From Lineus longissimus (lineage: Eukaryota; Nemertea; Pilidiophora; Heteronemertea; Lineidae): a stretch of 64,000 nt of DNA. Shown here in pieces: positions 1 through 12,314 of this stretch (its first letter is position 1; the number at the start of each line of letters is the position of its first letter). The stretch is taken from NCBI RefSeq assembly GCF_910592395.1, contig NC_088315.1, positions 12,962,501 to 13,026,500 on the forward strand, in the 5' to 3' direction. Both the position numbers and the translations under genes were made by a program. The notes under the pieces were generated by a model. The model was not told where the DNA came from and searched no databases. It was given only the letters and a program-made list of their open reading frames with translations.

Positions 1-19
1 GCACTACTGGCGATGAAAG

Positions 20-49
20 TCGGTCGGCGATGGCGCTCGTCGCGACCGA
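20..49. repeat. Imperfect inverted repeat in the CpG-rich core of the monomer
   Basis: TCGGTCG at 20-26 is the reverse complement of CGACCGA at 43-49. Inside it, CGA at 28-30 pairs with TCG at 40-42, leaving G27 bulged. That gives ten base pairs closing a nine-base loop. The arrangement recurs in monomers with the GTCGGTCGG form. Monomers with GTCGGTTGG lose one C:G pair and keep a possible G-T. A short dyad is common in satellites and has been proposed as a protein site or cruciform; no function can be shown here. Confidence 0.7.
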
Positions 50-153
50 TCACGCTCATTTAGGTTATAAACAGTTGAGATGACCGATTGGACAAACTGA
101 GACCGCAATTTCGAGGTTCTGTGATGATAAGTTGTCATTCGACTAGCGATATT

Positions 154-306
154 ACACTACTGGCGATGAAAGTCGGTTGGCGATAGCGCTCGTCGCGACT
201 GATCCCGCTCATTTTGGTTATACAGAGTCGAGATGACCGATTGGACAAACTGACACCACAATTTCGAGACTCTGTGATGATAAGTTGTCATTCGACTAGC
301 GATATT
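154..306 (+). repeat. Representative full-length 153-bp monomer
   Basis: This copy serves as the reference for monomer coordinates, with position 1 being the base before CACTACTGG. Landmarks along the unit are GGCGATGAAAGT (9-20), the CpG-rich core (20-49), TCATTTTGGTTATAC (57-71), GATGACCGATTGGAC (80-94), AAACTGAGACC (95-104 and just after), GATGATAAGTTGTC (123-136) and ATTCGACTAGCGATATT (137-153). The 5' third is GC- and CpG-rich, while the rest is closer to balanced or AT-rich. This copy carries GCGATAGCG in place of the commoner GCGATGGCG. The unit length is close to one nucleosome core particle, as in many satellites. Confidence 0.93.
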
Positions 307-1222
307 ACACTACTGGCGATGAAAGTTGTTTGGCGATGGTGCTCGTCGCGACCTATCACGCTCATTTTGGTTATACAGAGTCGAGATGACCGATTGGACA
401 AACTGAGACCGCAATTTCCAGATTCTGTGATGATAAGTTGTCATTCGACTAGCGATATTACACTACTGGCGATGAAAGTTGTTTGGCGATGGTGCTCGTC
501 GCGACTGATCCCACTCATTTTGGTTATACAGAGTCGAGATGACCGATTGGACAAACTGACACCACAATTTCGAGACTCTGTGATGATAAGTTGTCATTCG
601 ACTAGCGATATTGCACTACTGGCGATGAAAGTCGGTCGGCGATGGTGCTCGTCGCGACCGATCACGCTCATTTTGGTTATACAGAGTCGAGATGACCGAT
701 TGGACAAACTGACACCACAATTTCGAGACTCTGTGATGATAAGTTGTCATTCGATAGCGATATTGCACTACTGGCGATGAAAGTCGGTCGGCGATGGCGC
801 TCGTCGCGACTGATCTTGTTCATTATGGTTATACGGGGCCGAGATGACGAATTCGACAAACTGAGACCACAATTTCAAGATTCTGCGATGATAAGTTGTC
901 ATTCGATAGCAATATTACACTACTAGCAATGAAAGTTGGTCGGTGATGGTGCTCTTCGCGACCGATCACGCTCATTTTGGTTATATAGAGTCGAGATGAC
1001 CGATTAGACAAACTGACACCACAATTTCGAGACTCTGTGATGATAAGTTGTCATTCGACTAGCGATATTGCACTACTGGCGATGAAAGTCGGTCGGCGAT
1101 GGCGATCGTCGCGACCGATCACGCTCATTTTGGTTATACAGGGTGAAGATGGCTGATTCGACAAACTGAGAGCACAATTTCGAGATTCTGCAATGATAAG
1201 TTGTCATTCGACTAGCGATATT

Positions 1223-1346
1223 ACACTACTGGCGATGAAAGTCGGTCGGCGATGGCGCTCGTCACGACAGATCACACTCATTTTAGTTATACAGAGCCAA
1301 AATGACCAAATTCGACAAACTGAGACCACAATATTACAGCGATATT
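1223..1346 (+). repeat. Truncated 124-bp monomer, copy 1
   Basis: After GAGACCACAAT the monomer jumps to ATTACAGCGATATTAC. Compared with the 152-bp form, 33 to 34 bases of the GATTCTGCGATGATAAGTTG segment are missing and about five bases (ATTAC) stand in their place. ATTAC also occurs a few bases downstream, so the filler may be templated. The same junction recurs at three other places, so it is a lineage marker. Confidence 0.9.
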
Positions 1347-2815
1347 ACACTACTGGCGATGAAAGTCGGTTGGCGATGGCGCTCGTCGCGACCGATCACG
1401 CTCATTTTGGTTATAAAGAGTCGAGATGACCAATTCGACAAACAGAGAACACAATTTCGAGATTCTGCGATGATAAGTTGTCATTCGATAGCGATATTGC
1501 ACTACTGGCGATGAAAGTCGGTCGGCGATGGCGCTCGTCGCGACTGATCTTGTTCATTATGGTTATACGGGGCCGAGATGACGAATTCGACAAACTGAGA
1601 CCACAATTTCAAGATTCTGCGATGATAAGTTGTCATTCGATAGCAATATTACACTACTAGCAATGAAAGTTGGTCGGCGATGGTGCTCTTCGCGACCGAT
1701 CACGCTCATTTTGGTTATACAGAGTCGAGATGACCGATTGGACAAACTGAGAACGCAATTTTGAGATTCTGTGATGATAAGTTGTTATTGGACTAGTGAT
1801 ATTACACTACTTGCGATGAAAGTCGGTTGGCGATAGCGCTCGTCGCGACTGATCCCGCTCATTTTGGTTATACAGAGTCGAGATGACTGATTGGACAAAC
1901 TGACACCACAATTTCGAGACTCTGTGATGATAAGTTGTCATTCAACTAGCGATATTGCACTACTGACGATAAAAGTCGGTCGGCGATGGCGATCGTCGCG
2001 ACCGATCACGCTCATTTTGGTTATGCAGAGTCAAGATGGCTGATTCAACAAACTGAGAGCGCAATTTCGAGATTCTGCGATAATAAGTTGTCATCCGACT
2101 GGTGATATTTCACTACTGGCGATGAAAGTCGGTCGGCGATTGTGCTCGTCGCGACCGATCACGCTCATTTTGGTTATACAGAGTCGAGATGACCGATTGG
2201 ACAAACTGAGACCGCAATTTCGAGGTTATGTGATGATAAGTTGTCATTCGACTAGCGATATTATACTACTGGCGATGAAATATGGTTGGCGATGGCGCTC
2301 GTCGCGACTGATCCCGCACATTTTGGTTATACAGAGTCGAGAAGACCGATTTGACAAACTGAGACCACAATTTCGAGACTCTGTGATGATAAGTTGTTAT
2401 TCGACTAGCGATATTGCACTACTGGCGATGAAAGTCGGTCGGCGATGGCGCTCGTCGCGACTGATCTTGTTCATTATGGTTATACGGGGCCGAGATGACG
2501 AATTCGACATACTGAGACCACAATTTCAAGATTCTGTAATGATAAGTTGTCATTCGACTAGCGATATTACACTACTGGCGATGAAAGTCGGTTGGCGATA
2601 GCGCTCGTCGCGACTGATCCCGCTCATTTTGGTTATACAGAGTCGAGATGACCGATTGGACAAACTGAGACCGCAATTTCCAGATTCTGTGATGATAAGT
2701 TGTCATTCGACTAGCGATATTACACTACTGGCGATGAAAGTTGTTTGGCGATGGTGCTCGTCGCGACTGATCCCACTCATTTTGGTTATACAGAGTCGAG
2801 ATGACCGATTGGACA

Positions 2816-4316
2816 AACTGAGAACGCAATTTCGAGATTCTGTGATGATAAGTTGTCATTCGACTAGCGATATTACACTACTGGCGATGAAAGTCGGTTG
2901 GCGATAGCGCTCGTCGCGACTGATCCCGCTCATTTTGGTTATACAGAGTCGAGATGACCGATTGGACAAACTGACACCACAATTTCGAGACTCTGTGATG
3001 ATAAGTTGTCATTCGACTAGCGATATTGCACTACTGGCGATGAAAGTCGGTCGGCGATGGCAATCGTCGCGACCGATCACGCTCATTTTGGTTATACGGA
3101 GTCAAGATGGCTGATTTATCAAACTGAGAGCACAATTTCGAGATTTTGCGATAATAAGTTGTCATCCGACTAGCGATATTACACTACTGGCGATGAAAGT
3201 CGGTTGGCGATGGTGCTCGTCGCGACCGATCACGCTCATTTTGGTTATACAGAGTCGAGATGACCGATTGGACAAACTGAGACCGCGATTTCCAGATTCT
3301 GTGATGATAAGTTGTCATTCGACTAGCGATATTACACTACTGGCGATGAAAGTCAGTCGGCGATGGCGCTTGTCACGACCGATCACGCTCATTTTGGTTA
3401 TAAAGAGTCGAGATGACCGATTGGACAAACTGAGACCGCGATTTCCAGATTCTGTGATGATAAGTTGTCATTCGACTAGTGATATTACACTACTGGCGAT
3501 GAAAGTCGGTCGGCGATGGCGATCGTCGCGACCGATCACGCTCATTTTGGTTATACAGGGTGAAGATGGCTGATTCGACAAACTGAGAGCACAATTTCGA
3601 GATTCTGCAATGATAAGTTGTCATTCGACGAGCGATATTACACTACTGGCGATGAAAGTCGGTCGGCGATGGCGCTCGTCACGACAGATCACACTCATTT
3701 TAGTTATACAGAGCCAAAATGACCAAATTCGACAAACTGAGACCACAATTTCAAGATTCTGCGATGATAAGTTGTCATTCGATAGCGATATTGCACTACT
3801 GGCGATGAAAGTCGGTCGGCGATGGCGCTCGTCGCGACTGATCTTGTTCATTATGGTTATACGGGGCCGAGATGACGAATTCGACAATCTGAGACCACAA
3901 TTTCAAGATTCTGCGATGATAAGTTGTCATTCGATAGCAATATTACACTACTCGCATTTAAAGTTGGTCGGCGATGGTGCTCTTCGTGACAGATCACGCT
4001 CATTTTGGTTATACAGAGTCGAGATGACCGATTGGACAAACTGAGAACGCAATTATGAGATTCTGTGATGATAAGTTGTTATTCGACTAGTGATATTACA
4101 CTACTTGCGATGAAAGTCGGTTGGCGATAGCGCTCGTCGCGACTGATCCCGCTCATTTTGGTTATACAGAGTCGAGATGACTGATTGGACAAACTGACAC
4201 CACAATTTCGAGACTCTGTGATGATAAGTTGTCATTCGACTAGCGATATTGCACTACTGACGATAAAAGTCGGTCGGCGATGGCGATCGTCGCGACCGAT
4301 CACGCTCATTTCGGTT
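2816..4316 (+). repeat. Left-zone monomers without a clean long HOR
   Basis: About ten monomers. They include two GACCGCGATTTCC monomers in tandem (about 3280 and 3430) and a GAGCCAAAATGACC / TTGTTCATTATGG / TTGGTCGGCGATGGTGC trimer at about 3650-4040 that recurs near 10.0, 15.5, 16.4, 22.5, 25.7 and 30.0 kb. The copy here has a private CTCGCATTTAAAG in place of CTCGCAATGAAAG. No gene is present. Confidence 0.85.
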
Positions 4317-4960
4317 ATGCAGAGTCAAGATGGCTGATTCAACAAACTGAGAGCACAATTTCGAGATTCTGCGATAATAAGTTGTCATCCGACTGGTGAT
4401 ATTACACTACTGGCGATGAAAGTCGGTTGGCGATTGTGCTCGTCGCGACCGATCACGCTCATTTTGGTTAAACAGAGTCGAGATGACCGATTGGACAAAC
4501 TGAGACCGCAATTTCGAGGTTCTGTGATGATAAGTTGTCATTCGACTAGCGATATTATACTACTGGCGATGAAATATGGTTGGCGATGGCGCTCGTCGCG
4601 ACTGATCCCGCTCATTTTGGTTATACAGAGTCGAGAAGACCGATTTGACAAACTGAGACCACAATTTCGAGACTCTGTGATGATAAGTTGTCATTCGACT
4701 AGCGATATTGCACTACTGGCGATGAAAGTCGGTCGGCGATGGCGCTCGTCGCGACTGATCTTGTTCATTATGGTTATACGGGGCCGAGATGACGAATTCG
4801 ACAAACTGAGACCACAATTTCAAGATTCTGTGATGATAAGTTGTCATTCGACTAGCGATATTACACTACTGGCGATGAAAGTCGGTTGGCGATAGCGCTC
4901 GTCGCGACTGATCCCGCTCATTTTGGTTATACAGAGTCGAGATGACCGATTGGACAAACT
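4317..4960 (+). repeat. GAAATATGG / TTGTTCATTATGG module
   Basis: A series of subtypes in fixed order: a GGCGATTGTGCTCG monomer, a GATGAAATATGGTTGG monomer with TCGAGAAGACCGATTTG, and a TTGTTCATTATGG monomer with GACGAATTCGAC (an EcoRI site). The same order recurs starting near 2122, 6250, 9277, 11264, 21628, 24836 and 29239, and in part near 12257 and 13640. This copy matches 6151-6794 at an offset of 1834 bp (12 monomers) and 11165-11808 at 6848 bp. Confidence 0.88.
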
Positions 4961-6150
4961 GACACCACAATTTCGAGATTCTGTGATGATAAGTTGTCAT
5001 TCGACTAGCGATATTGCACTACTGGCGATGAAAGTCGGTTGGCGATGGTGCTCGTTGCGACCGATCACGCTCATTTTGGTTATACAGAGTCGAGATGACC
5101 GATTGGACAAACTGAGACCGCAATTTCCAGATTCTGTGATGATAAGTTGTCATTCGACTAGCGATATTACACTACTGGCGATGAAAGTTGTTTGGCGATG
5201 GTGCTCGTCGCGACTGATCCCACTCATTTTGGTTATACAGAGTCGAGATGACCGATTGGACAAACTGACACCACAATTTCGAGACTCTGTGATGATAAGT
5301 TGTCATTCGACTAGCGATATTACACTACTGGCGATGAAAGTCGGTCGGCGATGGCGCTCGTCGCGACTGATCACGCTCATTTAGGTTATAAAGAGTTGAG
5401 ATGACCAATTCGACAAACAGAGAACACAATTTCGAGATTCTGCGATGATAAGTTGTCATTCAATAAATATATTGCACTACTGGCGATGAAAGTCAGTTGG
5501 CGATGGCGCTCGTCGCGACCGATCACGCTCATTTTGGTTATATACGGTGAAGATGGCTGATTCGACAAACTGAGAGGAGAATTTCGAGATTCTGCAATGA
5601 TAAGTTGTCATTGGACTAGCGATATTACACTACTGGCGATGAAAGTCGGTCGGCGATGGCGCTCGTCACAACCGATCACACTCATTTTAGTTATACAGAG
5701 CCAAAATGACCAAATTCGACAAACTGAGACCATAATTTCAAGATTCTGCGATGATAAGTTGTCATTCGATAGCGATATTGCACTACTGGCGATGAAAGTC
5801 GGTCGGCGATGGCGCTCGTCGCGACTGATCTTGTTCATTATGGTTATACGGGGCCGAAATGACGAATTCGACAAACTGAGACCACAATTTCAAGATTCTG
5901 CGATGATAAGTTGTCATTCGATAGCAATATTACACTACTAGCAATGAAAGTTGGTCGGCGATGGTGCTCTTCGCGACCGATCACGCTCATTTTGGTTATA
6001 CAGAGTCGAGATGACCAATTGGACAAACTGAGACCGCAATTTCGAGATTCTGTGATGATAAGTTGTCATTCGACTAGCGATATTACACTACTGGCGATGA
6101 AAGTCGGTTGGCGATAGCGCTCGTCGCGACTGATCCCGCTCATTTTGGTT
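4961..6150 (+). repeat. Left-zone monomers, mixed order
   Basis: About eight monomers, including one with CATTCAATAAATATATTGC near 5459. That is an AT-rich variant seen again near 18573, 23589, 26642, 32117 and 34410, always followed by a GTTATATACGGTGAAG monomer. Here it shows that the two-monomer module of the middle zone already exists inside the left zone. Confidence 0.82.
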
Positions 6151-7300
6151 ATGCAGAGTCAAGATGGCTGATTCAACAAACTGAGAGCACAATTTCGAGA
6201 TTCTGCGATAATAAGTTGTCATCCGACTGGTGATATTACACTACTGGCGATGAAAGTCGGTTGGCGATTGTGCTCGTCGCGACCGATCACGCTCATTTTG
6301 GTTATACAGAGTCAAGATGACCGATTGGACAAACTGAGACCGCAATTTCGAGGTTCTGTGATGATAAGTTGTCATTCGACTAGCGATATTATACTACTGG
6401 CGATGAAATATGGTTGGCGATGGCGCTCGTCGCGACTGATCCCGCTCATTTTGGTTATACAGAGTCGAGAAGACCGATTTGACAAACTGAGACCACAATT
6501 TCGAGACTCTGTGATGATAAGTTGTCATTCGACTAGCGATATTGCACTACTGGCGATGAAAGTCGGTCGGCGATGGCGCTCGTCGCGACTGATCTTGTTC
6601 ATTATGGTTATACGGGGCCGAGATGACGAATTCGACAAACTGAGACCACAATTTCAAGATTCTGTGATGATAAGTTGTCATTCGACTAGCGATATTACAC
6701 TACTGGCGATGAAAGTCGGTTGGCGATAGCGCTCGTCGCGACTGATCCCGCTCATTTTGGTTATACAGAGTCGAGATGACCGATTGGACAAACTGAGACC
6801 GCAATTTCCAGATTCTGTGATGATAAGTTGTCATTCAACTAGCGATATTACACTACTGGCGATGAAAGTTGTTTGGCGATGGTGCTCGTCGCGACTGATT
6901 CCACTCATTTTGGTTATACAGAGTCGAGATGACCGATTGGACAAACTGACACCACAATTTCGAGACTCTGTGATGATAAGTTGTCATTCGACTAGCGATA
7001 TTGCACTACTGGCGATGAAAGTCGGTCGGCGATGGTGCTCGTCGCGACCGATCACGCTCATTTTGGTTATACAGAGTCGAGATGACCGATTGGACAAACT
7101 GACACCACAATTTCGAGACTCTGTGATGATAAGTTGTCATTCGACTAGCGATATTGCACTACTGGCGATGAAAGTCGGTCGGCGATGGCGCTCGTCGCGA
7201 CCGATCACGCTCATTTAGGTTATAAACAGTTGAGATGACCGATTGGACAAACTGAGACCGCAATTTCGAGATTCTGTGATGATAAGTTGTCATTCGACTA
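6151..7300 (+). repeat. Left-zone HOR segment repeated at 11165 (offset 5014 bp)
   Basis: Begins at a likely exchange point inside TCATTTTGGTTATGC and stays in register with 11165-12314. It includes the GAAATATGG / TTGTTCATTATGG module, then GTTGTTTGGCGATGGTGC monomers, and ends with a CATTTAGGTTATAAA monomer. Its first 640 bases also match 4317-4960. Confidence 0.87.
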
Positions 7301-9970
7301 GCGATATTACACTACTGGCGATGAAAGTCGGTTGGCGATAGCGCTCGTCGCGACTGATCCCGCTCATTTTGGTTATACAGAGTCGAGATGACCGATTGGA
7401 CAAACTGACACCACAATTTCGAGACTCTGTGATGATAAGTTGTTATTGGACTAGCGATATTACACTACTGGCGATGAAAGTTGTTTGGCGATGGTGCTCG
7501 TCGCGACCGATCACGCTCATTTTGGTTATACAGAGTCGAGATGACCGATTGGACAAACTGAGACCGCAATTTCCAGATTCTGTGATGATAAGTTGTCATT
7601 CGACTAGCGATATTACACTACTGGCGATGAAAGTTGTTTGGCGATGGTGCTCGTCGCGACTGATCCCACTCATTTTGGTTATACAGAGTCGAGATGACCG
7701 ATTGGACAAACTGACACCACAATTTCGAGACTCTGTGATGATAAGTTGTCATTCGACTAGCGATATTGCACTACTGGCGATGAAAGTCGGTCGGCGATGG
7801 TGCTCGTCGCGACCGATCACGCTCATTTTGGTTATACAGAGTCGAGATGACCGATTGGACAAACTGACACCACAATTTCGAGACTCTGTGATGATAAGTT
7901 GTCATTCGATAGCGATATTGCACTACTGGCGATGAAAGTCGGTCGGCGATGGCGCTCGTCGCGACTGATCTTGTTCATTATGGTTATACGGGGCCGAGAT
8001 GACGAATTCGACAAACTGAGACCACAATTTCAAGATTCTGCGATGATAAGTTGTCATTCGATAGCAATATTACACTACTAGCAATGAAAGTTGGTCGGTG
8101 ATGGTGCTCTTCGCGACCGATCACGCTCATTTTGGTTATATAGAGTCGAGATGACCGATTAGACAAACTGACACCACAATTTCGAGACTCTGTGATGATA
8201 AGTTGTCATTCGACTAGCGATATTGCACTACTGGCGATGAAAGTCGGTCGGCGATGGCGATCGTCGCGACCGATCACGCTCATTTTGGTTATACAGGGTG
8301 AAGATGGCTGATTCGACAAACTGAGAGCACAATTTCGAGATTCTGCAATGATAAGTTGTCATTCGACTAGCGATATTACACTACTGGCGATGAAAGTCGG
8401 TCGGCGATGGCGCTCGTCACGACAGATCACACTCATTTTAGTTATACAGAGCCAAAATGACCAAATTCGACAAACTGAGACCACAATATTACAGCGATAT
8501 TACACTACTGGCGATGAAAGTCGGTTGGCGATGGCGCTCGTCGCGACCGATCACGCTCATTTTGGTTATAAAGAGTCGAGATGACCAATTCGACAAACAG
8601 AGAACACAATTTCGAGATTCTGCGATGATAAGTTGTCATTCGATAGCGATATTGCACTACTGGCGATGAAAGTCGGTCGGCGATGGCGCTCGTCGCGACT
8701 GATCTTGTTCATTATGGTTATACGGGGCCGAGATGACGAATTCGACAAACTGAGACCACAATTTCAAGATTCTGCGATGATAAGTTGTCATTCGATAGCA
8801 ATATTACACTACTAGCAATGAAAGTTGGTCGGCGATGGTGCTCTTCGCGACCGATCACGCTCATTTTGGTTATACAGAGTCGAGATGACCGATTGGACAA
8901 ACTGAGAACGCAATTTTGAGATTCTGTGATGATAAGTTGTTATTCGACTAGTGATATTACACTACTTGCGATGAAAGTCGGTTGGCGATAGCGCTCGTCG
9001 CGACTGATCCCGCTCATTTTGGTTATACAGAGTCGAGATGACTGATTGGACAAACTGACACCACAATTTCGAGACTCTGTGATGATAAGTTGTCATTCAA
9101 CTAGCGATATTGCACTACTGACGATAAAAGTCGGTCGGCGATGGCGATCGTCGCGACCGATCACGCTCATTTTGGTTATGCAGAGTCAAGATGGCTGATT
9201 CAACAAACTGAGAGCACAATTTCGAGATTCTGCGATAATAAGTTGTCATCCGACTGGTGATATTACACTACTGGCGATGAAAGTCGGTTGGCGATTGTGC
9301 TCGTCGCGACCGATCACGCTCATTTTGGTTATACAGAGTCGAGATGACCGATTGGACAAACTGAGACCGCAATTTCGAGGTTATGTGATGATAAGTTGTC
9401 ATTCGACTAGCGATATTATACTACTGGCGATGAAATATGGTTGGCGATGGCGCTCGTCGCGACTGATCCCGCACATTTTGGTTATACAGAGTCGAGAAGA
9501 CCGATTTGACAAACTGAGACCACAATTTCGAGACTCTGTGATGATAAGTTGTTATTCGACTAGCGATATTGCACTACTGGCGATGAAAGTCGGTCGGCGA
9601 TGGCGCTCGTCGCGACTGATCTTGTTCATTATGGTTATACGGGGCCGAGATGACGAATTCGACAAACTGAGACCACAATTTCGAGATTCTGCAATTAAAA
9701 GTTGTCATTCGACTAGCGATATTACACTACTGGCGATGAAAGTCGGTTGGCGATAGCGCTCGTCGCGACTGATCCCGCTCATTTTGGTTATACAGAGTCG
9801 AGATGACCGATTGGACAAACTGAGACCGCAATTTCGAGATTCTGTGATGATAAGTTGTCATTCGACTAGCGATATTACACTACTGGCGATGAAAGTTGTT
9901 TGGCGATGGTGCTCGTCGCGACTGATCCCACTCATTTTGGTTATACAGAGTCGAGATGACCGATTGGACA
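7156..9970 (+). repeat. Left-zone HOR block, copy 2
   Basis: Second copy of the first 2.8 kb of the window, offset by 7155 bp (about 47 monomers including the short ones). It carries private changes: a TTATTGGACTAGC stretch near 7440 and AATTAAAAGTTG near 9691 where copy 1 has AATGATAAGTTG. These show it is a separate locus and not the same sequence assembled twice without change. Confidence 0.9.
8378..8501 (+). repeat. Truncated 124-bp monomer, copy 2
   Basis: Same junction as at 1330-1346, carried along in the 7155-bp duplication. The neighbouring monomers on both sides also match copy 1. Confidence 0.9.
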
Positions 9971-11164
9971 AACTGACACCACAATTTCGAGATTCTGCAA
10001 TGATAAGTTGTCATTCGACTAGCGATATTACACTACTAGCGATGAAAGTAGGTCGGCGATGGCGCTCGTCACGACAGATCACACTCATTTTAGTTATACA
10101 GAGCCAAAATGACCAAATTCGACAAACTGAGACCACAATTTCAAGATTCTGCGATGATAAGTTGTCATTCGATAGCGATATTGCACTACTGGCGATAAAA
10201 GTCGGTCGGCGATGGCGCTCGTCGCGACTGATCTTGTTCATTATGGTTATACGGGGCCGAGATGACGAATTCGACAATCTGAGACCACAATTTCAAGATT
10301 CTGCGATGATAAGTTGTCATTCGATAGCAATATTACACTACTCGCAATGAAAGTTGGTCGGCGATGGTGCTCTTCGCGACAGATCACGCTCATTTTGGTT
10401 ATACAGAGTCGAGATGACCGATTGGACAAACTGAGACCGCAATTTCCAGATTCTGTGATGATAAGTTGTCATTTGACTAGCGATATTACACTACTGGCGA
10501 TGAAAGTTGTTTGGCGATGGTGCTTGTCGCGACTGATCCCACTCATTTTGGTTATACAGAGTCGAAATGACCGATTGGACAAACTGACACCACAATTTCG
10601 AGACTCTGTGATGATAAGTTGTCATCCGACTAGCGATATTACACTACTGGCGATGAAAGTCGGTTGGCGATGGTGCTCGTCGCGACCGATCACGCTCATT
10701 TTGGTTATACAGAGTCGAGATGACCGATTGGACAAACTGAGACCGCAATTTCCAGATTCTGTGATGATAAGTTGTCATTCGACTAGCGATATTACACTAC
10801 TGGCGATGAAAGTAGGTCGGCGATGGCGCTCGTCACGACAGATCACACTCATTTTAGTTATACAGAGCCAAAATGACCAAATTCGACAAACTGAGACCAC
10901 AATTTCAAGATTCTGCGATGATTAGTTGTCATTCGATAGCGATATTGCACTACTGGCGATAAAAGTCGGTCGGCGATGGCGCTCGTCGCGACTGATCTTG
11001 TTCATTATGGTTATACGGGGCTGAGATGACGAATTCGACAATCTGAGACCACAATTTCAAGATTCTGCGATGATAAGTTGTCATTCGATAGCAATATTAC
11101 ACTACTCGCAATGAAAGTCGGTTGGCGATGGTGCTCGTTGCGACCGATCACGCTCATTTTGGTT
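9971..11164 (+). repeat. Left-zone monomers: two copies of the GCCAAAATGACC trimer
   Basis: The trimer GCCAAAATGACC / TTGTTCATTATGG / TTGGTCGGCGATGGTGC appears at about 10.03-10.4 kb and again at about 10.79-11.1 kb. Between them lie GTCATTTGACTAGCG and GTCATCCGACTAGCG monomers in the order also found at 15.9-16.4 and 16.9-17.3 kb. Private changes such as GATGATTAGTTG near 10917 separate the copies. Confidence 0.83.
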
Positions 11165-12314
11165 ATTCAGAGTCAAGATGGCTGATTCAACAAACTGAGA
11201 GCACAATTTCGAGATTCTGCGATAATAAGTTGTCATCCGACTGGTGATATTACACTACTGGCGATGAAAGTCGGTTGGCGATTGTGCTCGTCGCGACCGA
11301 TCACGCTCATTTTGGTTATACAGAGTCGAGATGACCGATTGGACAAACTGAGACCGCAATTTCGAGGTTCTGTGATGATAAGTTGTCATTCGACTAGCGA
11401 TATTATACTACTGGCGATGAAATATGGTTGGCGATGGCGCTCGTCGCGACTGATCCCGCTCATTTTGGTTATACAGAGTCGAGAAGACCGATTTGACAAA
11501 CTGAGACCACAATTTCGAGACTCTGTGATGATAAGTTGTCATTCGACTAGCGATATTGCACTACTGGCGATGAAAGTCGGTCGGCGATGGCGCTCGTCGC
11601 GACTGATCTTGTTCATTATGGTTATACGAGGCCGAGATGACGAATTCGACAAACTGAGACCACAATTTCAAGATTCTGTGATGATAAGTTGTCATTCGAC
11701 TAGCGATATTACACTACTGGCGATGAAAGTCAGTTGGCGATAGCACTCGTCGCGACTGATCCCGCTCATTTTGGTTATACAGAGTCGAGATGACCGATTG
11801 GACAAACTGAGACCGCAATTTCCAGATTTTGTGATGATAAGTTGTCATTCGACTAGCGATATTACACTACTGGCGATGAAAGTTGTTTGGCGATGGTGCT
11901 CGTCGCGACTGATCCCACTCATTTTGGTTATACAGAGTCGAGATGACCGATTGGACAAACTGACACCACAATTTCGAGACTCTGTGATGATAAGTTGTCA
12001 TTCGACTAGCGATATTGCACTACTGGCGATGAAAGTCGGTCGGCGATGGTGCTCGTCGCGACCGATCACGCTCATTTTGGTTATACAGAGTCGAGATGAC
12101 CGATTGGACAAACTGACACCACAATTTCGAGACTCTGTGATGATAAGTTGTCATTCGACTAGCGATATTGCACTACTGGCGATGAAAGTCGGTCGGCGAT
12201 GGCGCTCGTCGCGACCGATCACGCTCATTTAGGTTATAAAGAGTTGAGATGACCGATTGGACAAACTGAGACCGCAATTTCGAGGTTCTGTGATGATAAG
12301 TTGTCATTCGACTA
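11165..12314 (+). repeat. Second copy of the 6151-7300 segment
   Basis: In register with 6151-7300 at 5014 bp. Private differences include GGTTATTCAGAG near 11161, GTCAGTTGGCGATAGCACTCG near 11729 and AGATTTTGTG near 11824. Confidence 0.87.

Larger units (their letters stand above)
1..2815 (+). repeat. Left-zone HOR block, copy 1 (repeated 7155 bp downstream)
   Basis: Base 1 aligns with base 7156, and the two stretches remain in register, including shared oddities: the truncated monomer at 1223-1346, the CATTTAGG variant near 57, and two 152-bp monomers in a row near 752 and 902. Differences are sparse, for example GAGGTTCTG at 114 against GAGATTCTG at 7269, and TTATTGGAC near 1785 against TTATTCGAC near 8940. 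Similarity at this offset ends near 2815, where one copy reads GAGAACGC and the other GACACCAC. The block may begin before the window. Confidence 0.9.

Noticed and set aside
9-42. 17-bp internal subrepeat (GGCGATGAAAGTCGGTC and GGCGATGGCGCTCGTCG)
   Set aside because: Only the first seven bases and a few later ones agree, and the pattern does not continue through the monomer, so it does not show that the unit grew from a shorter repeat.
62-85. RNA polymerase III A/B boxes, making the monomer a tRNA-derived or SINE repeat
   Set aside because: GGTTATACAGAGTCGAG only loosely resembles a B box (GGTTCGANTCC), no A box lies upstream at usual spacing, and there is no A-rich tail or target-site duplication.
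154-306. CRISPR array
   Set aside because: Repeats are 150 bp and contiguous, with no short repeat separated by unique spacers and no cas-like gene.
1435-1452. CENP-B box in TTCGACAAACTGAG
   Set aside because: TTCG and the following A are correctly spaced, but the CGGG end of the box is replaced by GAGA. No better match was seen on either strand.
4780-4805. Transposon or insertion-sequence ends near GAATTC-bearing monomers
   Set aside because: GACGAATTCGAC is a subtype substitution within an intact monomer. There are no terminal inverted repeats, no duplication of target bases and no inserted sequence.
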